Source of the DNA: Bacteroidota bacterium
Lineage (GTDB): Bacteria; Bacteroidota; Bacteroidia; Chitinophagales; Chitinophagaceae
DNA length: 64,000 nucleotides
Assembly (NCBI GenBank): GCA_028876495.1
Contig: JAGWRO010000011.1
Location: 86,075 to 150,074 of the forward strand
Reading direction: 5' to 3'
Below the pieces are notes generated by a model. That model saw only the letters and a list, made by a program, of their open reading frames with translations, did no database searches and was not told the origin of the DNA. Numbering within the stretch: position 1 is the stretch's first letter; every line of letters starts with the position of its first letter. The translations under genes and the position numbers were made by a program. Shown here one piece after another: positions 8,155-18,828 of this stretch.

Positions 8155-10752
8155 TTATTTAAAATCTTCATCTTTTAAGCCACTGTTTATTTTTGCATCG
8201 GTCACGGTTAAAGGAATATCTACCTGTGATGAAATCGTTATTGAATATGGAATTTTAATTCCACTTACTTCTTTATAATCGGAGTAGGTTGTGGAAGAAG
8301 TGCCTGCGTTTGTAGCGGTTTCTTTTTTCAATTTGAAACCAGTATTTACATCAAAATATTCTTTAACTGTGCTTCCCGCTTTAGAAGTAATATTTACTGC
8401 ATAAGCGTCTTTATCTTCCACTTTTGCTATCATGGGTTCCAACGATAATTTATAACCTGCATTTAAAAACTCAATTTCAGGAAAAGGCATCGCCTGTTCT
8501 TTGAGCCTTGCACGGGTTTCATCATCAATCTTCTGCTGCTGTCCCATTGCAGCAACGCTGATACTGTCGCCATTCATCAAAACTTTTTGAATCACCATAT
8601 TAGAGGAAGTTAAGGTGATTGCTTGCAGCATATGATCAGGTATTTTAAATTTATTCACCAACTCAATTCCTTGTCCTTGCACCTCTCCTTTTGCTTTGTA
8701 CGAAAAGTCTTTGACGTCATTTAATTTATCTTTTCCACCGATTGCTTTCAAATAATTATCGATCACGTTAGTAGCAGTCAGGCCTTGCGGTACCGGTTTC
8801 AACGGCTCTCCGGTGTAAGTGTTATTAGATGGGTCTATATCAGGATAATCATGGTCGGGATCAATGATAATTTTTTTAATAACTGAGGTAGATGGATATT
8901 CAAATGTCCATTCACCGCCACGTTGCCATATTTCAACCGGCAGTTCAATTGAATCGGTTTTACCATTTTCCTGTTCGATCTTCATGGGCACCGGCAATAC
9001 CATCTGGTCATTATTAACAATAGTAATCAGCGCGCCTTTTGAAGGATCATTGTCAACATATTCTACATCTTTCACACCCTGGTCTAGTTTTGAATTGGTA
9101 AAGAACCAACCTCTCCAGAAATAAGAAAGGTCCTCACCGCTCACATTTTCCATCGTTCTGAAAAAATCCCATGGAGTTGGATGCTTAAATGCCCAGCGGT
9201 CAATATAAATCCTGAAAGCAGAATCGAAACGCTCCTTACCAAGGATTTGATTACGCAAAATATTCAATCCATCACTCGGTTTTTCATAGGCTGCTATACC
9301 TAAAAAACTTTGCTGTGTTACATCAGGGATAGTCATGATCGCATCTGCGCCTTTTTTAAACATATAAGGAGCAGATTTTTCTACGTCACTTTTTTGGTAA
9401 AATTCCCCATTGTTAAAAACCTTTGTATCAACACCATTAATAAAAGTATTGAAACCTTCATCCATCCACGGGAATTTGCGTTCGTTGGAACCAACAATCA
9501 TTGGGAACCAGTTGTGGCCAAACTCATGATTGGTTACACCCCAAAGACCACGACCACTGCTCCTGGAAGAGCAGAAAACGATACCTGGGTATTCCATTCC
9601 ATTAACAACTCCTGCTACATTGGTAGCGGTAGGATAAGTAAATTCATACCATTCTTTTGAATATAATTCAATAGCACCTTTTACAAATTCTGTTGATCTT
9701 TTCCATGCCTGGGCTTTTGCACTTTCAACAGGATAAACAGATTGAGCCAAAGCTTTTTTACCACTTGGTAAATTAATGCGCGCTGCATCCCAGATAAATG
9801 CTTTTGAGGCAGCCCATGCTACGTCTCTTGTATTATTGCATACAAAATGCCAGGTAAGGGTAGATTTATTAGGATGATATGAATTTCCATTCAAATCTTC
9901 GGCACTTATAATTGTAACTGTTTTATCACTCTTCTTAGCCTGTTCAAGCCTGCCCCTGACCGCAGAAGTTAAACATTCGGCAGGATTTTGCAAAGCACCA
10001 GAACCAACAACGATAAGGTTAGAAGGAGCTGTAATGGTATAATCAATATTTCCATATTCAAGATAGAACTCTCCTGCGCCGAGATAAGGCAGTGTGTTCC
10101 ATCCTTCAATGTCATCAAATACACACATCCGTGGAAACCATTGTGCTATTTCATATATCCAGCCATTCTTTGTATCCAGGCGCCCCATACGGTCGGTACC
10201 ATATTGAGGAACAGAAAAAGCATAATTAATTTTTAGTTGTAAACTTCCGGTTTTGGCAGCCAGGGGTTTTGGCAGCCACACCTGCATACGCGTATCAGAA
10301 ACTATATATTTGGCCTTCGTGGTTTTTCCATTCATCACTATGTCTACCGAATTTAATTCATCACCTTTTGTAAAGGCCCGGTTGGCCCACCGGCCGCCTG
10401 TGATCAAACTGGTTGCCTGTGCACGGCTGTCTTCCCTGTAAATATTCTGATCAAGCTGAAGCCATAAAAATTTTAAAGGATCGGGGCTATTGTTCTTATA
10501 AGTAATCACTACAGAACCTGAAACCCGCTTTTGAGCTGTATCCAGAGAAACGGCAATTTTGTAATCTGCCCTGTTTTGCCAGTATGCCGGGCCGGGTTGC
10601 CCGCTTGCACTCCTGTATTCATTACCATTTGTGGTATAAAAAAAAGGAGCAAAAGCTTTGTGTTGGTCATAATGCGAGCCGCTGTCAGACTGAGAGAAAA
10701 CAGCGCCTCCTGTAATTATCAATAAAAATGCTACAATACCTAATTTTTTCAT
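8155..10752 (-). CDS. Secreted M1-family aminopeptidase with C-terminal extension
   Basis: An N-terminal signal peptide (about 1-20, ending SFS/QSDS region) leads into an M1 (gluzincin) peptidase. The zinc site is HEFGH at 409-413 with the third ligand Glu432, the exact HEXXH-18-E spacing of the family, and an aminopeptidase N-type beta domain precedes it. After the catalytic region, residues from about 670 on form an extra domain ([23 protein letters not shown]) resembling the lipoprotein-carrier-like beta folds common at the end of Bacteroidota M1 peptidases. The expected role is trimming peptides in the periplasm or at the cell surface. It is transcribed alone, away from the redox cluster. 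Confidence 0.92.
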   Translation of the reverse strand: MKKLGIVAFLLIITGGAVFSQSDSGSHYDQHKAFAPFFYTTNGNEYRSASGQPGPAYWQNRADYKIAVSLDTAQKRVSGSVVITYKNNSPDPLKFLWLQLDQNIYREDSRAQATSLITGGRWANRAFTKGDELNSVDIVMNGKTTKAKYIVSDTRMQVWLPKPLAAKTGSLQLKINYAFSVPQYGTDRMGRLDTKNGWIYEIAQWFPRMCVFDDIEGWNTLPYLGAGEFYLEYGNIDYTITAPSNLIVVGSGALQNPAECLTSAVRGRLEQAKKSDKTVTIISAEDLNGNSYHPNKSTLTWHFVCNNTRDVAWAASKAFIWDAARINLPSGKKALAQSVYPVESAKAQAWKRSTEFVKGAIELYSKEWYEFTYPTATNVAGVVNGMEYPGIVFCSSRSSGRGLWGVTNHEFGHNWFPMIVGSNERKFPWMDEGFNTFINGVDTKVFNNGEFYQKSDVEKSAPYMFKKGADAIMTIPDVTQQSFLGIAAYEKPSDGLNILRNQILGKERFDSAFRIYIDRWAFKHPTPWDFFRTMENVSGEDLSYFWRGWFFTNSKLDQGVKDVEYVDNDPSKGALITIVNNDQMVLPVPMKIEQENGKTDSIELPVEIWQRGGEWTFEYPSTSVIKKIIIDPDHDYPDIDPSNNTYTGEPLKPVPQGLTATNVIDNYLKAIGGKDKLNDVKDFSYKAKGEVQGQGIELVNKFKIPDHMLQAITLTSSNMVIQKVLMNGDSISVAAMGQQQKIDDETRARLKEQAMPFPEIEFLNAGYKLSLEPMIAKVEDKDAYAVNITSKAGSTVKEYFDVNTGFKLKKETATNAGTSSTTYSDYKEVSGIKIPYSITISSQVDIPLTVTDAKINSGLKDEDFK

Positions 10753-11143
10753 ATTTAAATTTTAAGGCGGTGAAGTTATAATATTTCGTTTTTAGGGTGT
10801 TAGATTTTATATAAACGGTTTGCTAAATTTGGGTTATAATAATTTAAGTAAGAAAATCCCAAATAGAAATATCGATATTTTCTTTGTTTACTGAATCTAA
10901 ACAAGCAATAGAAAATATAACTAAAGTAAAAAAAGGATTTATTCTTTGTTGCCCTTTTTGTTTTTCGCGGATGAACAACAGCAAATCAACAAATAATCAC
11001 AATTCTCCTTTTACTTTTTAATACAAATGTGAATGTATAAAATATGATTCCCATCATACACGCAAGTGCCTGAAATCAGTTTTTGCTTTATGCATAATTT
11101 TTACTTTGCCAAAGATTATTAATCACCATTTTCATACGAAATT
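10753..11143. other. Divergent intergenic region, 391 bp
   Basis: It separates the leftward M1 peptidase from the rightward redox cluster, so both promoters must lie here. It is A/T-rich. It holds copy 3 of the post-stop repeat (10980-11006), which has no upstream gene in its orientation. TTTTACTTTGCC at 11099-11110 resembles a Bacteroidota -7 box one base short. I see no clear operator or RNA gene. Confidence 0.6.
10980..11006 (-). repeat. Post-stop repeat, copy 3 of 9 (the one not after a gene)
   Basis: On the minus strand it reads AGAATTGTGA then TTATTTGTTGATTTGCT. It is closest to the copy at 19339-19365, with AGAATT and TTTGCT variants at the two ends. No minus-strand gene ends nearby. 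Confidence 0.5.
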
Positions 11144-12769
11144 ATGTTTGATATTACCAAGCCTGTTGATCTCACACTTCACGCCGAAGGCACCGGCCCT
11201 AAAAGATTTCACCGCCCTGTTTATACTGATTTTATGCCTCCCTGTAACAGCGCCTGCCCTGCAGGAGAAAACATACAGGCATGGATGGCACACGCTCAAA
11301 GCGGAAATTATTTTGAAGCCTTTCAAACGTTGGTTGAGGACAATCCTTTTCCGGCTGTGATGGGACGTGTGTGTGTAAAACCCTGCGAAACCGGTTGCAA
11401 CCGTAATCATATTGATACAACCGTTAGTATTCATGCTGTAGAAAGATATATCGGCGATGAAGCCATCAAAGAAAAGTGGCCCATAAAATTCTCTGCAGAG
11501 CCAACAGGAAAAAGGGTTATGGTGGTTGGTGGGGGCCCCGGAGGTTTGTCAGCAGCTTATCATCTCACCAGGATGGGACATGCCGTCGAGGTGTTCGATG
11601 CAGCCGATAGCGTTGGCGGACTTTTATCTTCAGGAGTTCCTGATTACCGGTTGCCAAAAGAAATATTAGAAGCGGAAATAGACAGGATTGTAAAAATGGG
11701 TATCCGGATCCACCTCAATCATAAAGTAGAAGATATTCTAAAAGAAAAAGCAGAAGGAAACTTTGATGCAGTTTATCTTTCTATCGGTGCCGAACTGATA
11801 AAAAAAGAAAATTTTCAAAAGGATGATTCAGTCTACATCCTGGATGCTTTCTCTTTTTTTAAAGAGATGAAAACCAATCCTTCTCCATTTGAAGGAAAGA
11901 AAGTGGTGGTGTATGGTGGCGGTAAACTGGCTTTATACCTTTCAAGGATTATCAAAAGATTTGGTTCAGACGCAACCGTTTATTTCGCGGGCGATAAAAA
12001 AATGATGCCGGCTTATGATTATGAAACTGAAGATGCAATGGCAGAAGGCGTTCATGTAAATCTTTTAAAACGTATCGCTAAAGTAGAAGATAAAAAGATC
12101 ACGCTTGAGGCGATGAAAGTGGAAAAAGGAAAAGCAATTGGTACCAATGAATATGAAATGATAGATGCAGACGTATTGATCATTGCCAACCGCCAGGAAT
12201 CCGATTCTGGTTTCTTACGTGCTCTTTCAGATATCCTTATTAATGATGATGGAACGGTAAAGATTGATGCTCAAAGAATGACAGGGCATGAAGGAATTTT
12301 TGCCGGTGGAGATATGTTACCGGCTGAAAACAGAAGCTCAACTATATCGATTGGACATGGTAAAAAATCTGCGCGCTTTATTGATGGCTATCTGAAACAA
12401 GAACCATATATAAAACCAGAAAAACATCCTACAGCCAGTTATAAAAAACTGCACATGTGGTACAAAACGGATGCGCCGCAAAAGGAACAGGACAAGCTCG
12501 CTCCCTTATTAGCCATCCAAAGTTTTGATGAAGTGATAGCAGGTTTATCAGAACCTGAAGCAAGATTTGAAGCGCAGCGCTGCCTTAGTTGTGGTAATTG
12601 TTTTGAATGTGACGGATGCTTTGGCGCTTGTCCGGAAGATGCCATCATTAAGTTAGGAAAGGGAAACCGATATAAATTCAACTACGATGCCTGCACCGGT
12701 TGCGCTGTTTGCTACGAGCAATGCCCGTGCCATGCTATTGAAATGATTCCAGAACCTGTTAACCCATAA
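11144..12769 (+). CDS. GltD-like FAD/NAD(P) oxidoreductase with C-terminal double [4Fe-4S] domain
   Basis: The 541-residue protein begins with the cysteine-rich N-terminal domain of glutamate synthase small subunits (CNSACPAGENIQAW, then VCVKPCETGCNR). It has an FAD dinucleotide motif (VMVVGGGPGGLSAAYHL, about residue 122) and a second, NAD(P)-binding motif (VVVYGGGKLALYL). It ends with two ferredoxin-type clusters (CLSCGNCFECDGCFGACP and CTGCAVCYEQCP). This architecture moves electrons between NAD(P)H and ferredoxin or flavin partners. Lying 4 bases before the pyruvate:ferredoxin oxidoreductase gene, it most likely couples reduced ferredoxin to NAD(P). A true glutamate synthase role is unlikely because no large subunit is present. 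Confidence 0.88.
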   Translation: MFDITKPVDLTLHAEGTGPKRFHRPVYTDFMPPCNSACPAGENIQAWMAHAQSGNYFEAFQTLVEDNPFPAVMGRVCVKPCETGCNRNHIDTTVSIHAVERYIGDEAIKEKWPIKFSAEPTGKRVMVVGGGPGGLSAAYHLTRMGHAVEVFDAADSVGGLLSSGVPDYRLPKEILEAEIDRIVKMGIRIHLNHKVEDILKEKAEGNFDAVYLSIGAELIKKENFQKDDSVYILDAFSFFKEMKTNPSPFEGKKVVVYGGGKLALYLSRIIKRFGSDATVYFAGDKKMMPAYDYETEDAMAEGVHVNLLKRIAKVEDKKITLEAMKVEKGKAIGTNEYEMIDADVLIIANRQESDSGFLRALSDILINDDGTVKIDAQRMTGHEGIFAGGDMLPAENRSSTISIGHGKKSARFIDGYLKQEPYIKPEKHPTASYKKLHMWYKTDAPQKEQDKLAPLLAIQSFDEVIAGLSEPEARFEAQRCLSCGNCFECDGCFGACPEDAIIKLGKGNRYKFNYDACTGCAVCYEQCPCHAIEMIPEPVNP

Positions 12770-12773
12770 ACTG

Positions 12774-15700
12774 ATGTCAAGTACTAAAAAAATAATTTCA
12801 ACTATTGATGGTAATGAAGCGGCTGCTTATGTAGCCTATCGCACAAATGAAGTTTGCGCCATCTACCCGATAACCCCTTCTTCCACTATGGCAGAACTTG
12901 CAGATGAATGGGCTTCAAAAGGATTAAAAAACATCTGGGGCGCTGTTCCCGATGTGATGGAAATGCAAAGTGAAGGTGGTGCTGCAGGAACCGTACATGG
13001 TGCTTTACAAACCGGCTCTTTAACCACCACATTTACCGCTTCACAGGGATTAATGCTGATGCTGCCCAATATGTACAAAATCGCGGGAGAACTTACTGCA
13101 ACCGTGTTTCATGTTGCAGCACGTTCTTTAGCAGCGCAAGGCCTTTCTATATTTGGTGATCACCAGGATGTAATGGCAGCAAGAACTACCGGTTTTGCTT
13201 TGCTAAGTTCGGCAAGTGTCCAGGAAGCGCATGACTTTGCTTTAATATCCCAGGCCGTTACCTTAAAATCAAGAATACCTGTTGTTCATTTTTTTGATGG
13301 CTTCCGCACTTCACATGAGGTAAATAAACTGGAACTTCTTTCCGATGAACAAATAAAATCAATGATACCGGACGAGTTGGTTATTGCTCACCGGAAAAGA
13401 GGATTGAATCCTGAGCATCCATTTGTAAGAGGTACCGCTCAAAACCCCGACGTATATTTCCAGGGAAGGGAAACAGTGAATTCATTCTATAACAAAATGC
13501 CTGCTATCGTTGATGAGACAATGAATGACTTCGAAAAAATGACAGGCAGAAAGTACGATTTGTTCCAATATACAGGAGTTCAGGATGCTGAGCGAATTAT
13601 CATCATTATGGGTTCTGCAGGAGAAACCGTTGCTGAAACCGTAAAAGCATTAAATGAAAGTGGAGAAAAAACCGGGGTAATTCAAATCCGTTTATACAGG
13701 CCTTTCTCTTTAGATTATTTACTAAAAGCTATACCTGCAACTACCAAATCAATTGCCGTGCTTGATCGTACTAAAGAAGCAGGCGCTTCCGGAGAGCCTA
13801 TTTACCAGGATGTTTTAGCCACACTGGTAGATGCCATCCAACAGGGAAAGCTGGAAAAACTTCCAAAGTTAATAGGTGGCCGTTATGGACTTTCTTCAAA
13901 AGAATTTACACCGGCAATGGTGAAAGGAATATTTGATGAATTAAAAAAAGAACATCCAAAAAACAACTTCACTATTGGCATCAATGATGACGTAACATTC
14001 ACGAGTCTTGAGTATGATCCTTCTTTTACTTTGGATGAATCTGAATGGCGGCAGGGATTATTTTTTGGATTAGGAGCCGACGGAACCGTGGGAGCTAATA
14101 AAAACACGATTAAGATCATTGGAGAAAATACTGATCTTTTTGCACAGGGATACTTTGTATATGATTCAAAAAAATCAGGAGCCCGAACTGTATCACATTT
14201 ACGTTTCGGGCCCAAACCGATTCGTGCGCCTTACCTTATTACCAAAGCAGACTTTATAGCCTGCCACCAGTTCAATTTTACCAACAAAGTAGAGATGCTC
14301 CAATATGCCAAAGCCGGGGCTACTTTTTTATTGAACAGCCCATATAGCAAAGAGGAAGTTTGGGGTAAACTGTCAGGGCAGGTTCAGCAAAGTATTATTG
14401 AAAAGAAACTTAAATTCTTTGTGATCGATGCTACGTCTGTTGCGCGTGATACCAGCATGGGTACCCGTATCAATACCATTATGCAAACCTGTTATTTTGC
14501 TTTGTCGGGCGTATTGCCAAGAGAAGATGCCATCAAACAAATCAAAAAAGCAATTGAGAAAACTTACTTCAAAAAAGGACAAAAAATTATTGAGCAAAAT
14601 TTTAAAGCGGTAGATGCTACACTTGAAAACCTATATGAAGTTACCTATCCTGAAAATGCTTCTGCTGCAGACCATGCACTTTTCACTGTTTCGCCAAAAG
14701 CGCCGGAGTTTGTGCAGAAAGTTACTTCTATAATGATGGCAGATCATGGAGATCAATTACCGGTAAGCATGTTGCCAATTGACGGCACCTATCCAAGCGG
14801 GACTACCCAATGGGAAAAGAGAAATGTTTCTGACCTGGTTGCTTCATGGGAACCTGATCTGTGTATTCAATGCGGCAATTGTGCCTATGTATGCCCCCAT
14901 AGTGTTATCCGGTCAAAATTCTATCATAAAGATAATTTGGAAAAAGCGCCCGAGGGCTTTAAGCACGCTCCTATTAATGCAAGAGGTTTTCCTGAAACAC
15001 AGTATTCATTACAGGTTTACCTTGAAGATTGCACCGGCTGCAACTTATGCGTGGAAGCCTGCCCTGTAAGTCAACAGGGAAACCCGTCACACAAAGCAAT
15101 CAACTTAGTAGAAAAAGAACCGGTGCTTGAAATAGAAAAAGAGAATATTGATTTCTTTGAAACCATCAGTTGGAACGATCGTTCCAAAATTGATTTCTCC
15201 ACTGTTCATGGAGCGCAATTCCTTGAACCATTATTTGAATTCTCAGGAGCTTGTGCCGGTTGTGGAGAAACACCTTATTTAAAACTACTTTCCCAATTAT
15301 TTGGTGAAAGATTACTGGTTGCCAATGCGACAGGGTGCTCATCCATCTATGGAGGAAATCTCCCTACCACTCCATGGACAGTGAACAAGCAAGGCCGGGG
15401 GCCTGCATGGTCAAACTCTTTGTTTGAAGATAATGCAGAGTTTGGTTTGGGCATGAGAATTACTGCCGATAATCAACTTGTAATTGCAAAGCAATATTTA
15501 ATGGAATTAAAAGATGAACTCGGTGCATCTTTTGTAAATGAAATTTTAGAGGCCAAACAGATTCTTGAATCTGAACTGGTAGCACAACAAATAAGAGTAC
15601 AGCTATTGAAAGAAAAGTTGAAAGAAATAACTTCTCCATCTGCCGCATTCCTGTTATCTGTTTGCGATCAGTTCGTTCGCCGAAGTGTGTGGTTGGTAGG

Positions 15701-16349
15701 TGGTGACGGTTGGGCGTATGATATTGGATATGGCGGACTGGATCATGTATTGGCGAGTGGCAAAAATATTAAAGTATTGGTTCTTGATACAGAAGTGTAC
15801 TCCAATACAGGTGGCCAATCTTCAAAAGCCACGCCAACTGCGGCTACAGCCAAATTTGCAGCAGGCGGAAAGCCCGGAGGCAAAAAAGACCTGGCGATGC
15901 AGGCAATTTCTTATGGAAATGTATATGTAGCAAGAGTAGCATTTGGCGCTAATCCACAGCAAACATTATTAGCAATGCGCGAGGCAGAAGCTTATGACGG
16001 ACCAGCCCTGATTCTTGCTTATAGCCATTGTATTGCTCATGGTTACGATTTAAAAAATGGATTGAATCAACAAAATAAAGCAGTAGCATGTGGCCACTGG
16101 CCTTTGATCAGGTACAATCCAACATTACAAAAGAAAAATCAAAATCCATTTGTGCTTGATTCTCCAAGACCAACACTTCCTTTACGGGATTATGCCTACA
16201 ATGAATTAAGGTACAAGGTACTTACCGTAACACATCCCGAAGAAGCCGAAAAACTAATGAAGCATGCACAGGAATTGGTAAATCTCAAATGGAAAAACTA
16301 CGAAGAACTTGCCACTAAAAAGGCAAGCGATTTTGTTCCTGTAGCATAA
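12774..16349 (+). CDS. nifJ: Pyruvate:ferredoxin (flavodoxin) oxidoreductase, single-chain
   Basis: At 1191 residues it matches the fused homodimeric enzyme that converts pyruvate and CoA to acetyl-CoA, CO2 and reduced ferredoxin. Visible parts in order are the N-terminal pyrimidine-binding domain (AYRTNEVCAIYPITPSSTMA), the gamma domain (about 410-620, FGLGADGTVGANK), two [4Fe-4S] motifs (CIQCGNCAYVCP near 700, CTGCNLCVEACP near 757), and the CAGCGETPY segment near 825 that supplies cluster ligands. The thiamine diphosphate motif is GGDGWAYDIGYGGLDH...NTGGQSS near 980-1025. The enzyme is oxygen-sensitive in many organisms, so its presence points to micro-oxic or fermentative phases. It is in operon with its neighbours. 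Confidence 0.97.
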   Translation: MSSTKKIISTIDGNEAAAYVAYRTNEVCAIYPITPSSTMAELADEWASKGLKNIWGAVPDVMEMQSEGGAAGTVHGALQTGSLTTTFTASQGLMLMLPNMYKIAGELTATVFHVAARSLAAQGLSIFGDHQDVMAARTTGFALLSSASVQEAHDFALISQAVTLKSRIPVVHFFDGFRTSHEVNKLELLSDEQIKSMIPDELVIAHRKRGLNPEHPFVRGTAQNPDVYFQGRETVNSFYNKMPAIVDETMNDFEKMTGRKYDLFQYTGVQDAERIIIIMGSAGETVAETVKALNESGEKTGVIQIRLYRPFSLDYLLKAIPATTKSIAVLDRTKEAGASGEPIYQDVLATLVDAIQQGKLEKLPKLIGGRYGLSSKEFTPAMVKGIFDELKKEHPKNNFTIGINDDVTFTSLEYDPSFTLDESEWRQGLFFGLGADGTVGANKNTIKIIGENTDLFAQGYFVYDSKKSGARTVSHLRFGPKPIRAPYLITKADFIACHQFNFTNKVEMLQYAKAGATFLLNSPYSKEEVWGKLSGQVQQSIIEKKLKFFVIDATSVARDTSMGTRINTIMQTCYFALSGVLPREDAIKQIKKAIEKTYFKKGQKIIEQNFKAVDATLENLYEVTYPENASAADHALFTVSPKAPEFVQKVTSIMMADHGDQLPVSMLPIDGTYPSGTTQWEKRNVSDLVASWEPDLCIQCGNCAYVCPHSVIRSKFYHKDNLEKAPEGFKHAPINARGFPETQYSLQVYLEDCTGCNLCVEACPVSQQGNPSHKAINLVEKEPVLEIEKENIDFFETISWNDRSKIDFSTVHGAQFLEPLFEFSGACAGCGETPYLKLLSQLFGERLLVANATGCSSIYGGNLPTTPWTVNKQGRGPAWSNSLFEDNAEFGLGMRITADNQLVIAKQYLMELKDELGASFVNEILEAKQILESELVAQQIRVQLLKEKLKEITSPSAAFLLSVCDQFVRRSVWLVGGDGWAYDIGYGGLDHVLASGKNIKVLVLDTEVYSNTGGQSSKATPTAATAKFAAGGKPGGKKDLAMQAISYGNVYVARVAFGANPQQTLLAMREAEAYDGPALILAYSHCIAHGYDLKNGLNQQNKAVACGHWPLIRYNPTLQKKNQNPFVLDSPRPTLPLRDYAYNELRYKVLTVTHPEEAEKLMKHAQELVNLKWKNYEELATKKASDFVPVA

Positions 16350-16364
16350 TTAAAATACACAAAT

Positions 16365-17351
16365 ATGAAAACAGATACAACTTACATGGGAATAAAATTG
16401 AATTCCCCGATTGTAGTGTCAGCGTGCACTTTATCTGAAAAAACAGATAATATCTTAAAAATGGAAGATAGCGGCGCAGGTGCGGTCGTCATGTTTTCAT
16501 TGTTTGAAGAACAGATAAAGAAAGAAGAAGAAGGTTTTGCAGTAGTAATACGGCAAACCACAAACTCTTTTGCAGAAGCGAGTGATTTTTTTCCGGCATA
16601 TGAATATAATATCAGCACAGACGCTTACCTGGAAAACATAAGAAGAGCGAAGGAACGCGTTAACATCCCAATCATCGCAAGTTTGAACGGAATTACCAAT
16701 GAAGGCTGGATCTATTATTCAAAGCTGATGGAACAGGCCGGTGCTGATGCAATAGAAGTGAATATTTTTTTTATACCCGGAGAAATTACCATGTCTTCAG
16801 CAGAAGTTGAACATCGCTATCTCAACATCATTGACAACATTAAGCAAACAGTAAAAATTCCTGTGGCCGTTAAATTAAATCCATACTTCAGCGCCATGGG
16901 AAATATGGCTTACCGTATTAAACACGCCGGTGCTAACGCTTTGGTTTTGTTCAACCGCTTTTATCAACCTGACTTTGACATCAATGAATTAACCATTAAA
17001 AACGATTTGATTTACAGTGACTCTAACGAAATCAGGTTGCCCTTGTTATGGCTCGCTCTATTATATGGCAAAGTAAATTTATCATTAGCAGCCACAACTG
17101 GTGTTCAGAGCGCCATTGAAGTAATCAAGTATCTTCTTGCCGGCGCAGATGTAGTAATGACAGCCTCGTCTTTATACAAAAACGGGATCACTTATCTAAA
17201 AACCATGAACGCTGAATTAGAAGATTGGATGTTTAGAATGGGCTTTGATGATATTGATTCTTTTAAAGGCAAATTAAGCCAGCAGGATATTTTTGATCCA
17301 ACAGTTTACGAAAGAACCAATTATATTAAGATTCTTGGAGGGATGAAGTAA
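16365..17351 (+). CDS. Dihydroorotate dehydrogenase-like flavoprotein
   Basis: A 328-residue TIM-barrel protein of the DHOD superfamily: TYMGIKLNSPIVVSACTLSE opens the barrel, IPIIASLNG and IPVAVKLNPYF give strands with the flavin-contacting Lys/Asn, and GADVVMTASSLY near the end is the phosphate-binding region. It is diverged from PyrD and lacks a typical catalytic base loop, so pyrimidine synthesis is doubtful. It follows nifJ by 15 bases, and such proteins are often found beside this oxidoreductase, suggesting a ferredoxin-linked reductase. The substrate is unknown. Confidence 0.85.
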   Translation: MKTDTTYMGIKLNSPIVVSACTLSEKTDNILKMEDSGAGAVVMFSLFEEQIKKEEEGFAVVIRQTTNSFAEASDFFPAYEYNISTDAYLENIRRAKERVNIPIIASLNGITNEGWIYYSKLMEQAGADAIEVNIFFIPGEITMSSAEVEHRYLNIIDNIKQTVKIPVAVKLNPYFSAMGNMAYRIKHAGANALVLFNRFYQPDFDINELTIKNDLIYSDSNEIRLPLLWLALLYGKVNLSLAATTGVQSAIEVIKYLLAGADVVMTASSLYKNGITYLKTMNAELEDWMFRMGFDDIDSFKGKLSQQDIFDPTVYERTNYIKILGGMK

Positions 17352-17366
17352 AACAGGTTTTGTTGA

Positions 17367-18614
17367 ATGATAAAAAATAAAATTGAGTTATTGGCTCCGG
17401 CAGGCTCTTTCGGGTGCTTACAAGCTGCCATAAATTCGGGAGCAGATGCTATTTATTTTGGGGTGGAGCAATTGAATATGAGAACTAAATCAGTTGCCCC
17501 ATTTTTAATTTCGGATATAAAACAGGTTGCTGCTGTCTGCAAAGCCCATAAAATTAAATCATACATCACTCTTAATACGGTAATGTATGACCACGATATA
17601 AGGCTGTTACAAAATATTTTATCAGAAGTAAAAAAAAATGCTATTGATGCTGTAATTGCGGCTGACTTTGCTGTAATTCAATATTGCCGTCAACTTGATA
17701 TTCCACTTCATGTTTCCACACAAGCCAATGTAAGTAATATTGAAGCTGTGGAGTTTTTTTCTTCCTTTGCTGATGCTGTGGTACTGGCACGTGAGTTGAC
17801 CTTAAAACAAGTGTCGCAAATAACAAAAGAGATTGAAAGAAAAAAGATAAAAGGCGTTTCAGGAGAATTGATGAAGGTTGAAATATTTGTGCACGGCGCT
17901 TTGTGCATGGCAATATCCGGAAAATGCTATTTAAGCCTTCATACACAAAATGCATCTGCCAACCGGGGTGCGTGTACCCAAAACTGTCGACGACCTTATA
18001 AAGTAACTGATACAGAAACCAATGAAGAATTGCATATCGATAATGAATATATCATGTCGCCAAAAGATTTATGCACTATCGGCGTACTTGACGAAGTGGT
18101 AAACAGTGGGGCATGTATTTTAAAAATTGAAGGAAGAAGCAAAGGTGCCGATTATGTTTCTGTGGTAACCAAATGTTACCGGGAGGCAATAGACGCTATC
18201 GGAGAGGGGAGCTATTCTGATGAGAAAATTCAGCATTGGAAAAAAGAATTAACGGCTGTTTACAATCGTGGCTTCTGGGAAGGATATTATTTAGGGCATA
18301 AATTGGGTGAATGGACAAGAAATCCAGGCTCATCTGCTACTGAGAAAAAAATTTACATCGGTAAAGGATCAAAATATTACCCCAAAATAAAAGTAGCAGA
18401 ATTTACCATTGAAAGTGGAAACATCAGGAAGGGCGATACTTTGATGCTTATTGGCACTGAGCATGGAATGAAAAAAGAGCAAATTGAAAACTTAATGGTA
18501 AATGGTGTAGAGGCAGATAAAGCAGTAAAAGGAGACAAGATCACTTTTGCCTGCGATACTAAAGTTTCGGCAAAAGATAAACTTTATAAAATTGTTCAAA
18601 ATCCAAATGCCTAA
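17367..18614 (+). CDS. U32 family protein, TrhP-like (RNA/quinone hydroxylase superfamily)
   Basis: The U32 signature is complete: EIFVHGALCMAISGKCYLS near residue 171, followed by NRGACTQNCRRPY, which adds the cysteines that hold an Fe-S cluster in characterised members. At 415 residues with a C-terminal beta domain (KIKVAEFTIESGNIRKGDTL) it resembles the TrhP/YegQ type that hydroxylates tRNA wobble uridine using prephenate, rather than the longer RlhA or shorter UbiU. A protease role, from which the family got its name, is unlikely. The gene overlaps the next one, a ferredoxin, by 8 bases, which suggests that the ferredoxin supplies its electrons. That link is inference. Confidence 0.85.
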   Translation: MIKNKIELLAPAGSFGCLQAAINSGADAIYFGVEQLNMRTKSVAPFLISDIKQVAAVCKAHKIKSYITLNTVMYDHDIRLLQNILSEVKKNAIDAVIAADFAVIQYCRQLDIPLHVSTQANVSNIEAVEFFSSFADAVVLARELTLKQVSQITKEIERKKIKGVSGELMKVEIFVHGALCMAISGKCYLSLHTQNASANRGACTQNCRRPYKVTDTETNEELHIDNEYIMSPKDLCTIGVLDEVVNSGACILKIEGRSKGADYVSVVTKCYREAIDAIGEGSYSDEKIQHWKKELTAVYNRGFWEGYYLGHKLGEWTRNPGSSATEKKIYIGKGSKYYPKIKVAEFTIESGNIRKGDTLMLIGTEHGMKKEQIENLMVNGVEADKAVKGDKITFACDTKVSAKDKLYKIVQNPNA

Positions 18615-18828
18615 AATTATCCATTACAGAAACAAATGTATTGGGTGCAATATTTGTTTTGAATTACAACCGGAGATATGGAGAATGTCAAAGAAAGACG
18701 GGAAAGCAACCCTAATAAAATCGCTGGCAAAAAAAGATGTTTTTATTTCAACAATAAATGAATCCATATTATATCAATCACAGGAAGTGGCAAAAGCATG
18801 TCCTGCCAAAATAATAAAAATCATATGA
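18607..18828 (+). CDS. Small single-cluster ferredoxin
   Basis: This 73-residue protein starts at an ATG inside the end of the U32 gene. It has CIGCNIC near residue 11 and a distant CP (ACPAKIIKII) near the C-terminus, giving the four cysteines for one [4Fe-4S] cluster as in the single-cluster ferredoxins of anaerobes. An upstream in-frame start would lie wholly within the U32 gene and is unlikely. It ends in an ATGA overlap with the YhbP-like gene. It is a natural electron carrier for the pyruvate oxidoreductase and possibly for the U32 enzyme. Confidence 0.85.
   Translation: MPKIIHYRNKCIGCNICFELQPEIWRMSKKDGKATLIKSLAKKDVFISTINESILYQSQEVAKACPAKIIKII

Noticed and set aside
10803..10826. Possible tenth copy of the post-stop repeat
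   Set aside because: Only the end (GGTTTGCT) matches well; the first half is too diverged, and it does not follow a stop codon in its orientation.
14779..15069. Cysteine-containing ORF in another frame of nifJ
   Set aside because: It lies fully inside nifJ, and its cysteines are a by-product of the Fe-S cluster codons.
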